Positions 12,511-26,330 are shown, numbered from the stretch's first letter. The stretch: DNA of 64,000 nt from Acanthornis magna (GCA_036785705.1 JAWUZG010000016.1:3968001-4032000), one strand, 5' to 3'. Translations and numbers: made by a program. Notes: a model not told the origin generated them from the letters alone.

Positions 12511-15500
12511 CTCAATTCTTAAAAGAAGTCCTTATGTCTTCATTTAACCTTGACTGGAAAGCCCGTGTGTGGTGACACTTTTTATAAAGAGCTGCTCATT
12601 AATTTATTAGGGTCCCATTTAGATGTTTGTTTCTCCACACCTGTGCAATATCCTTGAGTCTTTTCAAGAGACTGGTCTTGTTCATCCCTGTGTATTTGTC
12701 TTTCTGATGCTCAAACCTGCCATTCTCCTACAGCAGTGATGGGCATAACACAGCTCAAGAGATGCCCAGCCCCTCTGAAATAATAGCAGCTAAAGAAAAC
12801 CCACCCTTAAAACAGCAGTTCTGGTGCCAGTGGAGCAAATTCCTTTTGACTCCCACCCTCTTTCCATTTGTATCTATCCAGAAGCATTTTTGGAATAATT
12901 AGCAGGCGCACTCTGGCTGAAGTCACTTTGATCTGGCCCTGCTCAGTCTCTTCCATTGCCACTCGGAAAGGGAGAACCTTCCCTGGCCCATATTAAAAGC
13001 ATTTTTCTACAAGCACTCAGAATTCAGTGACATTCTGTTGACCTCTTGAGAAAGAGTGCAGCTCTGTAATGTCTCTGCAGTTTGGGAAAAGCCAGAACCT
13101 CTGCTCCCCACCTCTTTGTCAGGTATTCATCAGTAAACCATTAGCCTGGCAAAGCACTGGAAGACACATTTTTAAGGCAATAATACTGCTCTTACAAATT
13201 TATTTAGTGCAGCATGACAACTTTGCGGGTGTAGGTTGTCATTATTTGATACCTCTCCATTCTTCTTCTCTCTATAGCCTTTTGATAGACTCTCCTTGTG
13301 TTTCAGTCCCTTTTTCTAGTCTCAACAACAGCCACCTGGGATGTGAATAGGTGACTGACTGACCTTGGTCAATAGCACTGCTTCACATATGGTCTGGGGC
13401 TCAGAAATCGTATCGAGTCACAAAAGAGGACAGTTTGCATAATGTGTCTGCCTGATAACAAGAAATCAAATTTCTGTGATGTGGGGACATGCTGTACTAT
13501 TGTGCTAAATAATGATGCAGGCATAAAGAAAAGAAGTCTTGTTGAAAAAAGAAAAAAAAGATAATTCTTTAGAGTCATGAAATTCCATCATCATTTTTTG
13601 CTAGTTAAGGGGTAGGATAAAAATAGAGAAATATTTTAGGCCTGTTTACAATCTTGGTTTTTCACTTATATTCTCACTTATAAATAAATAAAGTTTGTAA
13701 AAAGCTTTCCTTTTGGACCATTGCAATAATCATCTGAATGGCTTTATCTATAGACAGCACACACCAGAGAACTCACAGAAAGAAATTTCCTTGCCTTTGC
13801 AGTAACTTCTAAAAAGATTCTGAATGTCAGAGCTCCATACAAGGACGCAATCAGATATCTGCAATGTTTCTTAGCAGTTTAAGAAATCTGTATGATCTAG
13901 AAATACCTGCTTACAATTACTCAAAAGAAGGCCACAGTCCTCAGTTACAGAGAACTTCATTACCTGGAGAATCCCCCTCCACTTGGCTGTAGCTTTGCTT
14001 ACTGATTACATGCATAGAAATTAGTGGCAGCTCTTTTGAATATGCTGCAAATAGCAATGCTTTAAATAGAAGGAAAGTTCCCTTCTTGCACTCAAGAGCT
14101 CAGGCAGGGCTGCTCTGGAGGAGACAGACAACACTGCCTCTCATATGCTTCACTTCTGTTCTATCAACTTTTTTTTCACTCTCAAAAAAGCCAGATAGGT
14201 ATTGTGACTACAAATGGTCAGCTGTCCTTTGCCTGTAAGAGGAATGAATAAGGGGAAGCCTTTTTCCTCCCTGTAAAGCCTCTATAACGAACATAATAAA
14301 GACCAAACTAATGAGATTCTGTGGCACTTACACAATAATCAGTGGAAATGGAGGAGAAATGCTGCACTTTTCCTAACTATCCCAACTGCCCTACGGAGAC
14401 TTTGCATGCATGTATTCTTTATAGCTCAGCTCCATACGAGAAGACACGTTTTTGCTAATTCCAAGATTCCTGAGAAGCTATTTCATAGCTTGTTCTTTGT
14501 TCAATTCTTTTGTCTCTTCAGAAAGGCATGGTTAAGGGGAGACAAAAAACATTTGTGAACTCTCCTCCTTATTTTTCAGAAATAGGAATTTCACTCACAA
14601 CAAGTTCTGCCTGGCACTATGGTCCTTCCTGCTTCATTCATTAAAAATAGCAATGCAGCAGCATGAATAAATCCTTTGGGATTCTACATTAAATGCAGAG
14701 TCTTGCATCCCAGGCTGGCTTACATCTGTGTAGCCCTTTTGATGTCTGTTGGCACACCACTGCAGCTGTCCCTCGTAGTAGGCATTTGAATTGATTAACA
14801 TGCTTGCTCCTTTTTTATTTCTCTCCTGCTCTCAGGGCCTCACCCTGAAAGATTTACTGCACTTTGGAGGGGTAGGGCACTCTGTAGATGCTCTGAGGAC
14901 AACATAATTGCTGAATCAAAATCTCCCATAAGAATGGGAGCTTTGAACTTTGCTTTCATGATTTAAATTCTCTATTTCTCAGCATGTGTATAAAAAATTG
15001 TCAGAGAATAATCTCCTAATAAGATGCCTGTAGATAACCAGGGGAAGAGAGAGGAGCAGTCCTGTAAAATATTGCCCACTAAAATTCAGACAGTAAATCT
15101 TCAGTCCAGCAAGAAATTAAACACATAAATAGTCACATGAAGTTCACTGGGACTACTCATATACACAATTATGTGTATAAGCGTTTGCACTACTGGGATT
15201 TAGTAATGCAGATCTAATTAAACAAAACAAAAATGGTTAGCAACCCAAACTGGGTTGAGTCACTGTCAGAACTGTGCTACAGTTCCTGACTAGTGCATTG
15301 TTATTCTGGACTGAAGATATAAATCAAAATTCTTCCTTTCATTAGGTGTGGATCCCAATGTTTTATTTTGCAATATCTAGTGGCATTAACATATTTTAAG
15401 AACTATCAAAGAGAAGATTCTTAGAGGATCTGTGGTTGCTAGGAGACTGCTATTTCGTCCTGCAAATCTTCCACACTGCAAAGAGCAAACTGGCAATAAT

Positions 15501-18500
15501 CAGGTTTTCCTGCCAGACAGCACTCAAACAACTGAAGTTTATGGTTTATTGTTTAAGAATTGGGATTTAACCTGAAGTTTGTACAACAGGAAAATTTAAG
15601 AGTCCTTGGGTTTCTCCAAGTAGGTATTTTATCTTTTATCTATAATATGGCACCCTTAAATCCTTTTTTATTCAATAATACCTTGGGTGTGTGATATCTA
15701 GAAACTTGTTTTCAGTGTGCTGACAAGTTCTTGCCGGCATAGAAAGAGCTGATCTCGTTTAAGTCAGTTCAGAGGGAGAGTTTGGCCATCCCCAGCCTTA
15801 CCATTTTCACTGCCTTACAGGCACAATCTGCACCCTGAGCAGCCTTAAACCACCTCCTTTAGGTCCTGCACCTCTGGGACCTCCCAGGTTACAGCTGCAG
15901 CAACAGCAAGAGCATTGCTCTGCCTGGCACCAAAACATCTCAGAATATGTGCGCTCAGAGAGAGGGGTGCCACAGCGGAGTTTTTGCCATGTTGACTCCA
16001 TCTCCTAATCTTAACTAAATTAAAGGAAATATCCCATATCTGCTAAATCAGAGTGGTTTTATTGCAGTGACTGAGAGGGCATAGTGAGGATCTCAGAAAT
16101 CACTGAGGTCTGTAATTTGGTAATCTTTAAAATTCTGTATTCTTTATGACCCAGGAGCTCTGCTAAGCACAAAAGCATGCTATTTTCATTGAAATACCAC
16201 TTGTGATCAGAGCTCTATTTCGGTTTTATGCTCTACTGGATCACTGCCTTTAGCATGGTTTAAATAGGTATATGTTACAAAGGTATTCACCTATGAAGAA
16301 TAATGTCTATTTTCTCATTTATGGCTTTTCAGCTATTCAGTGTAACATCACAATATTAAACCCCAATCTGTAGGTGACTGGAGCCAGCCTTTTAATGGAT
16401 TTTGATCCTGATTCTATTTAACTGCAAATGCCTTAATTTCTTATCACGCACCAGGGCAGAATAATATTGTGATCTGATCCTTCGCTGTCCTCATCTAACA
16501 CCACAGCCAAACTCTTTTCTCCTTCATGTAACTGTAAGGGTATCTGAAAGAAAGTGCCCATGGGGACATAAGGGGCAGGGGAGAGGAAAAAAGGGTAAAA
16601 TGCTAGCTGAAGTCACAGTGTGGGTGCCTGTCATTCCTTTCAGAAAAACTACAGCTTCCCCCAGAGTCTTCTGATAATCTTCCATGTACTCTGTAATGAT
16701 TCAAACCTGGATTGTAATTATATTTAAGCACTTTATAATTTCAATCTAAAACGTGACAGTTCCATGCAATTACATGTCCTAAATGTGGTATTTGTCCCCC
16801 ACTATGGTAAGATTATATAGTAATAGTAGCAAGGAACATGGCTGAATCATTGACAAATTCAACCTTAACTATCTTCTCGTGCTTGCCTTGACAACTCGAC
16901 TATTGAATTCCAACAGTATGAAAATCTAAAAATAGCACTGTGTGAAGAAAGACTGCAGGCAAAGCCACTAGATAATATAGGCTCAATGCTCCCGTGAAAT
17001 GTGACACGTGCAAAAGCCAGATGTAATTTTAACAATACAGCTTCCTTTTCAACAACGGAATCTCCAGAGTCTGATTTAATGTTTCCACAGTAAAGCCTAG
17101 CAATTCCACGTTTTGTGTAGGAGTAAGAACAGACTTCTTTAAACTCCCAGAAAAGAACCCCTGAGAAGAATGCTAATGCACAGTGCAGTGAAAATAAAAA
17201 GACCTCTGATGACCCTGTAGCAATTAAGACACCATCCAAGTCCAGCATAGAAGTCACCTTATGTTATACTTAAAATTATTACAATGACACCAGTGGACTC
17301 AGCAATGCTGACACACACCAGTAATATCGTGGCTTTGCAGAAACAAAAACCACTACAGCTTAGGAAATATTTCCTAGACAATATTGGAATGAGAACCTGG
17401 CTGGATCTCCTGCAGGAGTGCAGAGGGGAGCTAGCAAAAGGAGCTTTTCTTACTTTCACACCTTGCCTTAAAGGTAGTGAAGAGACAGATTAAGTAGTTA
17501 GCAAATTAGTTAAAGACTTGGGAGAGTAAAGTTCAAGTCTCTTCTGCCTCTTAACATCACTGCCTGGCCTTGGGGCTCCCTGAAGGAACTACTCAAGCTT
17601 TCTTTAAAACAGGCACTTCTCTAAGTCCTATCTTACCCAGTGGATTAATTTGATGCTAATTAATATTCATCATCTTAAGGCTCTCAGTGAGTTATCCATA
17701 TAAATACATCTACATGCTATATAGATCTATATTAGGAATATACGATGATCCCTCATCATCTCTTGACCTCCAGCTGGATAGTAGAAGACACTATAATTTC
17801 ACAGAGAAGGACTGAGACACGCCTGTTTTACAGGTGCATAATTTGGCAACTGAGGCCACAAATATATATATAAGGCAGATTTTACACTGGCATGATAAGA
17901 AAAGCAGAATCAACCACCAGCACTTCTAGGAACATGATCTCCTCTTTGCTTCCCCATATTTATACTTTCCTGGCGCATAAGTCGAAGTGGTCACTGAACA
18001 AGTTCATTTCATTCAAGTAACATCCTAATTCCCTTCTAGTCTGCTCTGGGTTTGGGGAGACTTTTTTATCTTTTGGGAAGATCCTATTCCTTTGGTGAAG
18101 AGACTGGTTTGAAGGAGGATCAAAGATCTCCTTAGTGCTATTCTCTGGCCTCATTCTTTTATTGCTTAAGTAAAGTTCTCTTAAACAATTACAGGCAAAA
18201 ATCCAAATTATCTATCACAGGCCATGGCTCTTTATTCCCGGGAATTACTGTTGTTCCAGAAATAGATGTAGCACCGCTGGTATGACTTTGAAGCCCCACT
18301 CCCGTTGGTTGGAAGCAGGATGAAAAATAAGGCGAATCAATAAACAGATACTGTTTTCCACCAGTGCTGTGACAGGAGAAGTGAAAGCTTTGAAGTTTGC
18401 CTTTCTTTTGAAGGAATTATCCGTGATATTGCCTGGGTATATTAGCACTGAACCTTGTTTAGTTTCCTCTTCTCTGTCCATAGACAAGTTCATGAGCGAC

Positions 18501-18664
18501 AAAAGTCATGAGCACAAATGTCCTACTTTCAGGAGACCCACTCAAGTCCCCAGTGTGTGGGTCCCAGGGAAGCAGTAGGAACTGACTCATGTTGAAGGCA
18601 GTAGAGACTAAATTCCATTTGTTGTAAGAAATATTTCTGTTGATTTATATTGTCCTTTGCCTAT
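12511..18664. other. Long unique non-coding stretch
   Basis: About 6 kb without a gene or a confidently assignable repeat. Open frames here (for example 130 codons on the minus strand at 16865-17257) resemble no protein family. Local features are a homeodomain-type word group GGATTAATTTGATGCTAATT near 17642 and short AT dinucleotide runs near 17866. Confidence 0.5.
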
Positions 18665-19085
18665 GGGATCAGAAGAGTCAGGAAGACCATGAAAGGTGTC
18701 TAGTCTGTCCTCCTGCCCCAAGAAAGAGAAGTTGTATGTAAATCCTTCCAATCTTTATTGAACATTCCACAGCTATTATGGGAAATCCCCTCAGTACATG
18801 ACCATCACTGTGATTAAAACAATCCCTCTAACACTTTTTCTACATTTTTTGTCTTCACTTTGAATCCATTATTTCCTATTCAACCCACACAGAACAAGAA
18901 AAATCATAGATTTGTTTTCTCTTTACAGCCATCTTTGCCCAGTTTGAAAACAAATATCTTTATTCATTGTGGTCTTGGTTTTGCTAGGAAGTTTTTTGGC
19001 TGTCTTAGCATTCTGGTTGCCTTCCTCTGAACCTTTCCTTGAAGAGTGATTCTGAACACAGGGCACAAAACTAGGGACCGCAACA
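18665..19085 (-). mobile_element. Ancient CR1-type LINE remnant, inverted
   Basis: On the plus strand the segment keeps the reverse-complement order of an old CR1 3' region: TCTGTCCTCCTGCCCCAAG, then GAACATTCCACAGCTATTAT, TTTGAATCCATTATTTCCTA, GTTGCCTTCCTCTGAACCTT, then AACACAGGGCACAAAACTAG. These correspond to the family's phrases for the cleavage-site flank, the rewritten 'aggaagtt' block, the 'contracting sales' part of the tail and the 'lopsided' end block only in order, not in close identity. It is long dead and very diverged. Confidence 0.5.
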
Positions 19086-20779
19086 AGAATTAAAGGTGAA
19101 GTTTTATTTAACAGAACCCCATATGTTTACTTTTATGACCTAGATAGGTATAGATGTAGTTAGAGCACAAAATGCATGTTTTGTAACAAACAGAGTTCTA
19201 CAAGTGTAGGGTGTATGAATTTCGCAGTTCTGCTCCCCCTCTCATCTCTCTCTCCCACTTCCCATCTCCAAAATTCATGAACAAAACATCCTTGTTATCT
19301 AGGGACATATGTAGAGGGACAAAGATGTAAGCACAGAAATTCATAGGAGCAGATATGCTAGAATTCATGTGCCATCCTGGCTCATGACAACCCAAGCTTT
19401 GGTCTCACTCAGAAAGAATCACACCTAACCAGTCAGGAGTCAGAGCACCAGGGTATTGCTGTTACTCCTGACTCTCTCAGATACCACTTTATACTATCTA
19501 TTGACAAACAGGAGCTTCTTAAATGGCAGCTGCTGTAGCTAAATGCTTTAATACCATGTCTGTAATCACAATTACCAATGTCTGTATTACAGACAGCCAC
19601 CTATGTATGCTGGCAATGCCCAGTTAGCAGTGCTGTGTGTTAGTTTAGGAGACACAGAGTCCATTTAGTCAGCTAGATTGCATTTTCCTCTGGCTCCTCA
19701 GTCTTTGCTCACTCACAGTATTTACGGTTGTGCTGTAGCTGGTGGGCTCACACTGGGTGGAAGTGAAGGGTACAGAGGGTTGGTTGGGCAAGCAGTGTGG
19801 CTTCCTCTCACTATTTTAAAAGTTTTTAATGTTATGGACTCATAGGATGCTGAACAACTCTGAAGAAAACAGTTCATCAATCCATTGGCACAAGTCCTGC
19901 TGTGTGTCTGCACCATAAAGGAAACAAAAATACTGCACATATTGTTCCCTATCTTAGTTGGTCAGATCGTCTGGGAATAGCTTTCCTTTTCGTTTGAAAA
20001 GTTAGTACAGCTCCCAGCACTATGGATCCTCACCTCTGCTGATGCCTGCAAGGACTGTGTTCATAAAAACCACACATTTAATCACATTAATTACATGCAC
20101 GGGTTCAAATAATCTGATTGAACAAAAAGTATACTGATCATTTCAAGTGGAGTCTGAACTATAATTTTAAGGCAGGAAGCACCCTGTTTTCAGTGGTCTT
20201 TGTTCAGGTTTCACTTGATGGTTTGCCCAGTGACATGGAGAAGAGGTGTAGGTTCTTTTGGGACCATTTTCTGAGAGAAACTACAGCATTCATGGTACTT
20301 GAGGGTACTGGGTATGACAGAAATCAGCTTGACTCATTGAAACAGCTATTTAATAGCAGAACCTCTAGTGATATAAATCAGCAAGGCTTCACTTCACTGG
20401 AGCTCTGCTAATTTACCCCTGTTGGGAATGTGGCTTTGAGACTTTACAGAGTGAAAAAGAAACTAAGGAAGCAAAACAAAGATTCTAAAATATTAGGAAA
20501 TAAAACAGCTTGAGAACGCTATGTTTTCCCAATCATGCAAAAGAGAAGCCTGTAGGTTACAGTTTCAATTTAGTTTGTTGTTTTTTGATACATGTTCACA
20601 CATGCAGGATGTGTCATGGAGAATTCAAAAGCCTGTTGTGAGAAAAATTCCCAATATTTCTTTTCATCTTATTTCTGTTATGATAATTCCCCAGTCTGTT
20701 TCAGCCAAAAACGCAGTGAGGTCAGACCTTCCTAATTATTTTTAAAACACTAGTGCTGATAATGTCTTCAACTGTACAG
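19086..20779. other. Non-coding unique sequence
   Basis: No gene or assignable repeat. It contains a small perfect inverted repeat at 19579-19595, listed separately. A 97-codon open frame at 20118-20411 has no recognisable family. Confidence 0.5.
19579..19595. repeat. Perfect inverted repeat with SMAD-like arms
   Basis: TGTCTGT is followed after the three bases ATT by ACAGACA, an exact inverted repeat. Each arm contains GTCT/AGAC, the core of SMAD binding elements. A partial copy of the left arm (TGTCTGTAAT) begins at 19557. Function is unknown and chance occurrence is possible. Confidence 0.5.
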
Positions 20780-22260
20780 ACAGAAAACCAAAGGAAAAGA
20801 AGAAAGACCTAGTGTGTGTTGAAGGTCAGGCAGAAGTTCAGAATAACTTAGATGTTGTCCAGTTATTAAAGGGATTCTCTGCCTCATCTTTCCTTATGAA
20901 TGATAGTGAACAAGGAATAATTGGGGGATAACTGAGTAAGGATGAGGAAGGTTTAGCAGAAACTGTCATAATTAAGGCAGATTCAAACTAAGACTGTTCA
21001 GTCTGCTGATGTCAGGAATCCTGCAGTAATCCCCAGCCCGAAATATTGCTCAATTGACACATGAATAGGCAAGCTCAGAAGCAAAGCTTTTCTCTGTGTG
21101 CAATGGTACAAATATATCCCAAGTGGTGAAGAGAAAATGTAACATCAAGTGGAGCAAAGGCTGCATGGTCAAGCAAGCTGAGCAATCAAGGATGAGCAGG
21201 AGTGGCATAAAACATGAAAGTTTTAGCAAAAGTAACTTTTTGTTAAGAGAAGCAATTTTATACTCAGGGAACAAGTCGTGATCTATCTAGATTTGCACAA
21301 AGTAGTTTGCAAAGTGCTCAGTTGGAAATTACTGTCTAAAAGTTATAGAATGGAGAGCAATTCAAGGTGATTAATCTGAATGAAAACTGTACGTAAATGT
21401 TCAAAAAGAAGTCTTTCAGGTTGGAAATGGATTATTGGAAATTTCAAAGAAGGTTTTGGACACATTTTGTTGCAAATACTTGTTAGTGACTTTGAGCCAA
21501 CAAACAAGTTTGCCTAAATAGTAAAGGCATTTCAAGGTATTGGCAACTATTAGAAGCTCATATAACTGCTTTATTTATAAGCAGAATAATGGAAACTGGT
21601 GAATTTTAATACGACATATCCATGTAAATACTTCATGTTGTGGAGCTCATCATTTGTCAGCAGCAGAGAAACAGAGATACAGGTGTGTTGTCAGACCGTA
21701 AAACACCTCTGAGCCTCCAGTGAGGGAGAGCCACAGGAAACCTGAGACAAGCCTAAAATGCTCTGCAGATATATTTTCTTTAGGGTCACTGATGCATACA
21801 TATACCATACAAGTTACTGCCAAGGTGCTTTGTACATGATGTGCACTCTGATCACCCATTTCTGAATCAGATTTAAGGTAGTTTGGAACAGATCCAGAGA
21901 AGGGATACTGAAATGACTGAGGGAAAGGAGTACAGTCTTCTGAGAACAGTCAAAGAATCAGGTCTTCTTTTCCTTTTCAGATAAAACATTTCTTCATAAA
22001 TGCATATAGGAATGTAAAAACAGGGTGGGAGTAATAAGCTTCAAATATAAAATTGGTACAAGATCAAACAGACCACTGGTCATACAAAATTTAACATGGT
22101 TAAAATCAGTCTCTGCTTTTGATCAGTTTAATAACGTTCAGAAAAACACAGGGTAAAAACTAATCTAACTGTTTCAAGATGGATCCCAGCAGCCTTATGG
22201 GTATTGCATGACAGTAGTGGTGTTCTGGTGCAGCGTAAAAATTTTGGAGGTTGAACTTAA
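20780..22260 (+). mobile_element. Long ancient CR1 LINE remnant
   Basis: The best-preserved part is 21287-21345, where GATCTATCTAGATTTGCACA, then AAAGTAGTTTGCAAAGTGCT and GGAAATTACTGTCTAAAAG follow the CR1 reverse transcriptase text (the IYLDF-KAFDKVPH region). Further anchors in the same order are AAGTTTGCCTAAATAGTAAA (near the FADDTK block), GGTATTGGCAACTATTAGA at about 21537, and GATCCAGAGAAGGGATACTG at about 21892. The upstream part 20780-21285 is assigned only by position and weak similarity. Stops and indels abound, so nothing is encoded. This is an insertion older than the bird radiation. Confidence 0.6.
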
Positions 22261-23864
22261 TCACCTGCTCTAAGAATTAAAAAGATAATTTATCTATTTT
22301 TTTACTGAGTTGGGTCTATTTATGCCATGTCTTTGCCATATGCAGTTAGTCCCAAGTATTTGAGTTTTCATTTTTAACTTAATTTTGCTGTGGAAGATTT
22401 CTTCTTTCAGCCTAAGAAACATCGGAAGTTGGTCCCAGATAGGGAGGGAATGCTGGGAAAGATCAACACTACTATTGCTGGTATTGAAAAACTTGCTATG
22501 ACTTACTCAACTACCCAATGTTTTAAGTATCTCCATGAAAATTTCAGGAACAAGTTTTACAGAAAGATGATTCTTCTTTCATAAACATCAGATACAATCA
22601 ATACAATCAAATACAAACGGACACTTCCTCCAGCTCTTCTAAATTTTCTATAGATTAAATTTTCTTCTCTCTTTGGGCACTGCTTGAGTGGTACTTCAAA
22701 GTCGATAAAAGAAATCTCTAAACATTGATTAAGATCTAATTAAAGATTGAACCTATCAAATTGTATAGTCTGTAATTTTTATTAAATCAAATCTTTAACT
22801 CTTGTACTCTGTAGGAAAAGAAAGGAAAAAGGACCACAGTGGTTTCTATCAATAAAACTTTAGTACAGCAGCAAGCAGAAAAGAATGTTAAAGTAATATA
22901 ACATAGTTGGATTGAAAACGTGGCAGTTTACCAACATGCTAGAAGTCCAGATGACTTTAGTTGTGAACGAGCTCTCATTTACAGCTTTCCTCAACAAAGA
23001 AATAAAAATAACTTCCACAATAATAAACAAGTCTGAGTAAACAGTCAGACTAAATGACTGGCAGTAACTTCCTGCTACTCTTTTTTTTTCTAGTATATTT
23101 GGTAGCAACAAGCCAACATGCCCCTCCAAAGTCCACTGAACACAGTAAGAAGGCTTGGGGAGCACTGAGCCTGGCTCTGGGACCTGCCCCACCCTCTAAA
23201 ATGAAACAGCTCTTTCCAAGAAAACAAAAGTAAAATAGAAAATTTACCTCCAGGCTACTCCTCCTTTTTCACACATACATCAGGAAGATGCAGAAGGATG
23301 AAAATAAACCTCAGCTTCTTAGGGGAAGGAAATTTCATTAGACACCTGAAAGATCTGAAATCTCATGATTGCTTTTCCCTCAAAAAGTCATCATAAAGGA
23401 AATAAAACATAAACACAGTGTGGACTGAATAGAATGATAGATAGACCATCAGCATGACTTTTTCATTAAAAAAATGTTTAGATACAACAATCAATACTGT
23501 ACACACTGATTACATAAAAACCCCAAAGAATTGGATCACTATACTCAGCTTTAGGTGTGTCAATGGCTAAGAATATTCTGCCATTGTCTTGAGGTTGTTT
23601 GACTCATTAATGAAACATGGAAAGATAAAAAATCAGGGGATCATAGTATCATTCATTCACTCTGCTGACTTGAAAACAACCCAGAGGTTATCATGCTGTC
23701 TAAAAGGCAATAACCATATTCTAAAGAGGGAGAAAATCACAGCAAAATTTCCTGGGGTTTCCATTAACAGCAACCATGCTTTCATTCAAGCCAGCAAAGG
23801 ATTTTGTTCTCAAAGAATATCAACTTGAAATCTAGAATAAGTGAGGGGTGGGGGACTATATTTC
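22261..23864. other. Non-coding unique sequence
   Basis: No gene or recognisable repeat. AT-rich, with a short ATACAATCA tandem near 22591-22615. Confidence 0.5.
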
Positions 23865-23984
23865 AAAAACAAGCAAACAAACAAACAAACAAACAACAAC
23901 AGAAAAACCAAAAATCCAAAAACCAAACCCTTCCCCCCCAAAAAAAACCCCAAAACAAAAAACAAAAAACCAAACAAAACTGAT
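23865..23984. repeat. (CAAA)n microsatellite and A/C-rich low complexity
   Basis: About six CAAA units starting near 23871 run into an interrupted A/C-rich tract with CCAAAA, CCCC and AAAAAAC words up to about 23984. It is simple sequence, likely length-polymorphic. Confidence 0.9.
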
Positions 23985-24856
23985 TTTCTTTTTTAATATC
24001 TGCTCCAAAACGGACTTTTAAATGTTTAGCACTTCCAAAAAAGGAGAGTCTTGACAGTTCTGTGTTTCACACTTCCTTCCTTCAAATACTTGGAAAAAAC
24101 TCAGGTTTCTATCAGTACTACTAGGCATTTCCCAAAAGTGCTTCCAGGCAGTGTTGCCACACCAAGTATTTCTCTAAAAATTAAAATCTTCAAACCTGGC
24201 TTAGTATTTTAAGAAAAGAGACTGTATATGGAAATGCAGGCTATTGAATTACTAAGATCAAACTTTTTATTAAAAGCAAAAATTGTTATTTTTAGGCCAA
24301 TTAAATAGATCTTTTTAGTCAGACTGCATTGATATTGTTTTAAAAAGCCTATGTAAATAAATCACGTCTGATATTTTTGCAATTAAAGGTAATTAGTGAT
24401 CTTAATTTAAAATATTTAATTATAAAAAAACCTCACAGCTTCAATCAGTGCTCAGTTTCAGCATCAAGAATCATTCAAAATGAATCAACACACTAGCAAG
24501 CAGCAATTTATGGATGACTTACCATTAAGGACATTCTTACACCAACTTTTACTCCAGTCTATCTGATTGAAATGGGTCCCATAAGACTTTAAGGACAAGA
24601 TTTGTCCTAAAAGTGGCCAATTCAGAGCTGTTTAGAATATATTTTTAAATCAATTCAGTAAGTTTTTTCAGATAGGAACCTTCATAGAGAGCAGTGGGAG
24701 GATGATGCAACCTCTAAACTTCCACAGGCTAGATCAATGGCAGGGATCTGGCTAAGAACAGCAATTTTGCCTTAGTAAAAATGTCACCTTGTGATAACAG
24801 AGCTATTTCAGAAAACCAGAGATGTTTAAAATAGTTGTGAGTTGCTAAGGCTTTTT
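23985..24856. other. AT-rich non-coding sequence
   Basis: No gene. At 24370-24425 there is a tight group of homeodomain-type words (GCAATTAAAGGTAATTAGTG, then TTAATTTAAAATATTTAATT). It could be a regulatory element or simply AT-rich sequence. Confidence 0.4.
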
Positions 24857-24950
24857 GGGGGGGGAAAAAGAAAAAAAAAAAAATTAAAAGGTAGAAGTGG
24901 AGGAAATGGAAGGAGGAGAAGAAAAAGAAAAAAAGGGGATAAAAAAGAAC
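24857..24950. repeat. Polypurine low-complexity tract
   Basis: Eight G residues are followed by a long A/G-only stretch with an A13 run and GGAGGAGAAG words. The tract is almost purely purine on the plus strand. It produces lysine or phenylalanine-rich artefact reading frames and no gene. Confidence 0.9.
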
Positions 24951-26330
24951 CCTTCTAAGGGACACAACTATCTGAGAAAATAAACTGCTTGGGATGAAAG
25001 CTGTATTTCTACAGATGCTCCTGTCTTTGTTTTCACCATTTCTAGTTTCTATACACTCATTTGACTCCGTAGCCTGAAAGCTACAGCAATCTGCTGAAGA
25101 ACACACAGGCTCTAGTCCTGTCCTGTGATCCTATTTATTTACTAGAAGTGGATCCCCATCAAAAGATGTAATAGAACATTGCAGTGCTGCAGCCAGAGAG
25201 GCCCCTGGCCTGGGGCAGAGCATCCTCCTCGAGGGGGATTGATCTGTACCCACAGCCTCCACATCACAGAAGAGCCATCTCTTTACTGCACAGCCTGCCA
25301 GGGGAAGGCAGAGGAGAACATCCACAATGCTCCAGAGGGAAATTGGCCATATTACATGAAACAAACAACATCTACTGTGAGGAGGTAAAAGAACCAGCCC
25401 TACCAGGAATAAAAATGTAATTGCAGATGGGTTTAGTTTTCTTGTTTGATTTGGTGTTAGGCATTTGCTGTGCTTTTTTTTCCCTGCTAATTTCCTGTCA
25501 GGATTGGCAGCCAATGACTCACCTGCATTCACAGATGAGTATCACCAAAACATCAGTCCACAGCTCCTCTTCTCAGTACTTTGATTTAATCACAAAAAGC
25601 AACCCCCACACTGACCCCATGAGTGCAGCATTATTCAAAGCACTAGGTAAAAGCAAGACCAGGGAACTTCCCTTTATATCTGCAGATATTACCATAATAG
25701 AAGTTCTGAAATCAGATATTCTAAGTATCCTGTCTTCACAGTGGCTCCCAGAGTTCAAGGCAAAGAAATAGTAAATAGTCCTGGAGAAAAACTATGTCCA
25801 GCCTCACCAAAATTAAAGGAACATGATGATCAGGGCAGTTTTTGACAATTCATGTCTGGAGAACCAAACTGGTGAGCCCATGAGTCTGCCAGTAGCTCCT
25901 CATGCCCACAGAGAAAGCCCCTGTGGTTCATTTTCTGATCAGCAATGTCGACTCTATTTCCTGCATGCTACAGATTATGCAGGGGTTCAATGGAGACACA
26001 CAAATTAGAGAAAGCAATTATGTGTCCTTAGGTTACATTTTTAATCTCAGCATCTGAGATTTTTCACAGGCAAGCTTGTGGCTCCAACAGACATTGCAAG
26101 GACCATATAAATATGTACTACATATGTTACTGAGAAACTGAGGAGGGTTTTTGCTGCAGCTGGCTTCCTGCCTACCAAGTTATGGTGAATGGCTAAAATC
26201 CTGAATGTTTGTGATCAGAAATTACTGTGCAAACACCGGCCTGACTGACAACTTATTTAATGGGCAAATCAAAAGTAAATGAGAAATAGGGAAGACAAGG
26301 CACCCAATGAAGAACCAACAATTTGTCATT
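24951..26330. other. Non-coding unique sequence
   Basis: No gene or repeat recognised. Overlapping open frames of 61-133 codons on both strands at 25130-25770 have no recognisable domain. Confidence 0.5.

Noticed and set aside
16865..17257. 130-codon minus-strand frame
   Set aside because: No recognisable domain, and no splice or promoter context was found.
17805..17860. Possible MIR core (TGTTTTACAGGTGCATAATT, GGCAACTGAGGCC)
   Set aside because: Only a short phrase resembles MIR and the flanks do not follow; too weak to list.
24729..25106. 125-codon minus-strand frame with a phenylalanine-rich middle
   Set aside because: It is produced by the polypurine tract at 24857-24950 and has no domain.
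25131..25532. 133-codon minus-strand frame
   Set aside because: No recognisable family, and two overlapping plus-strand frames cover the same bases.
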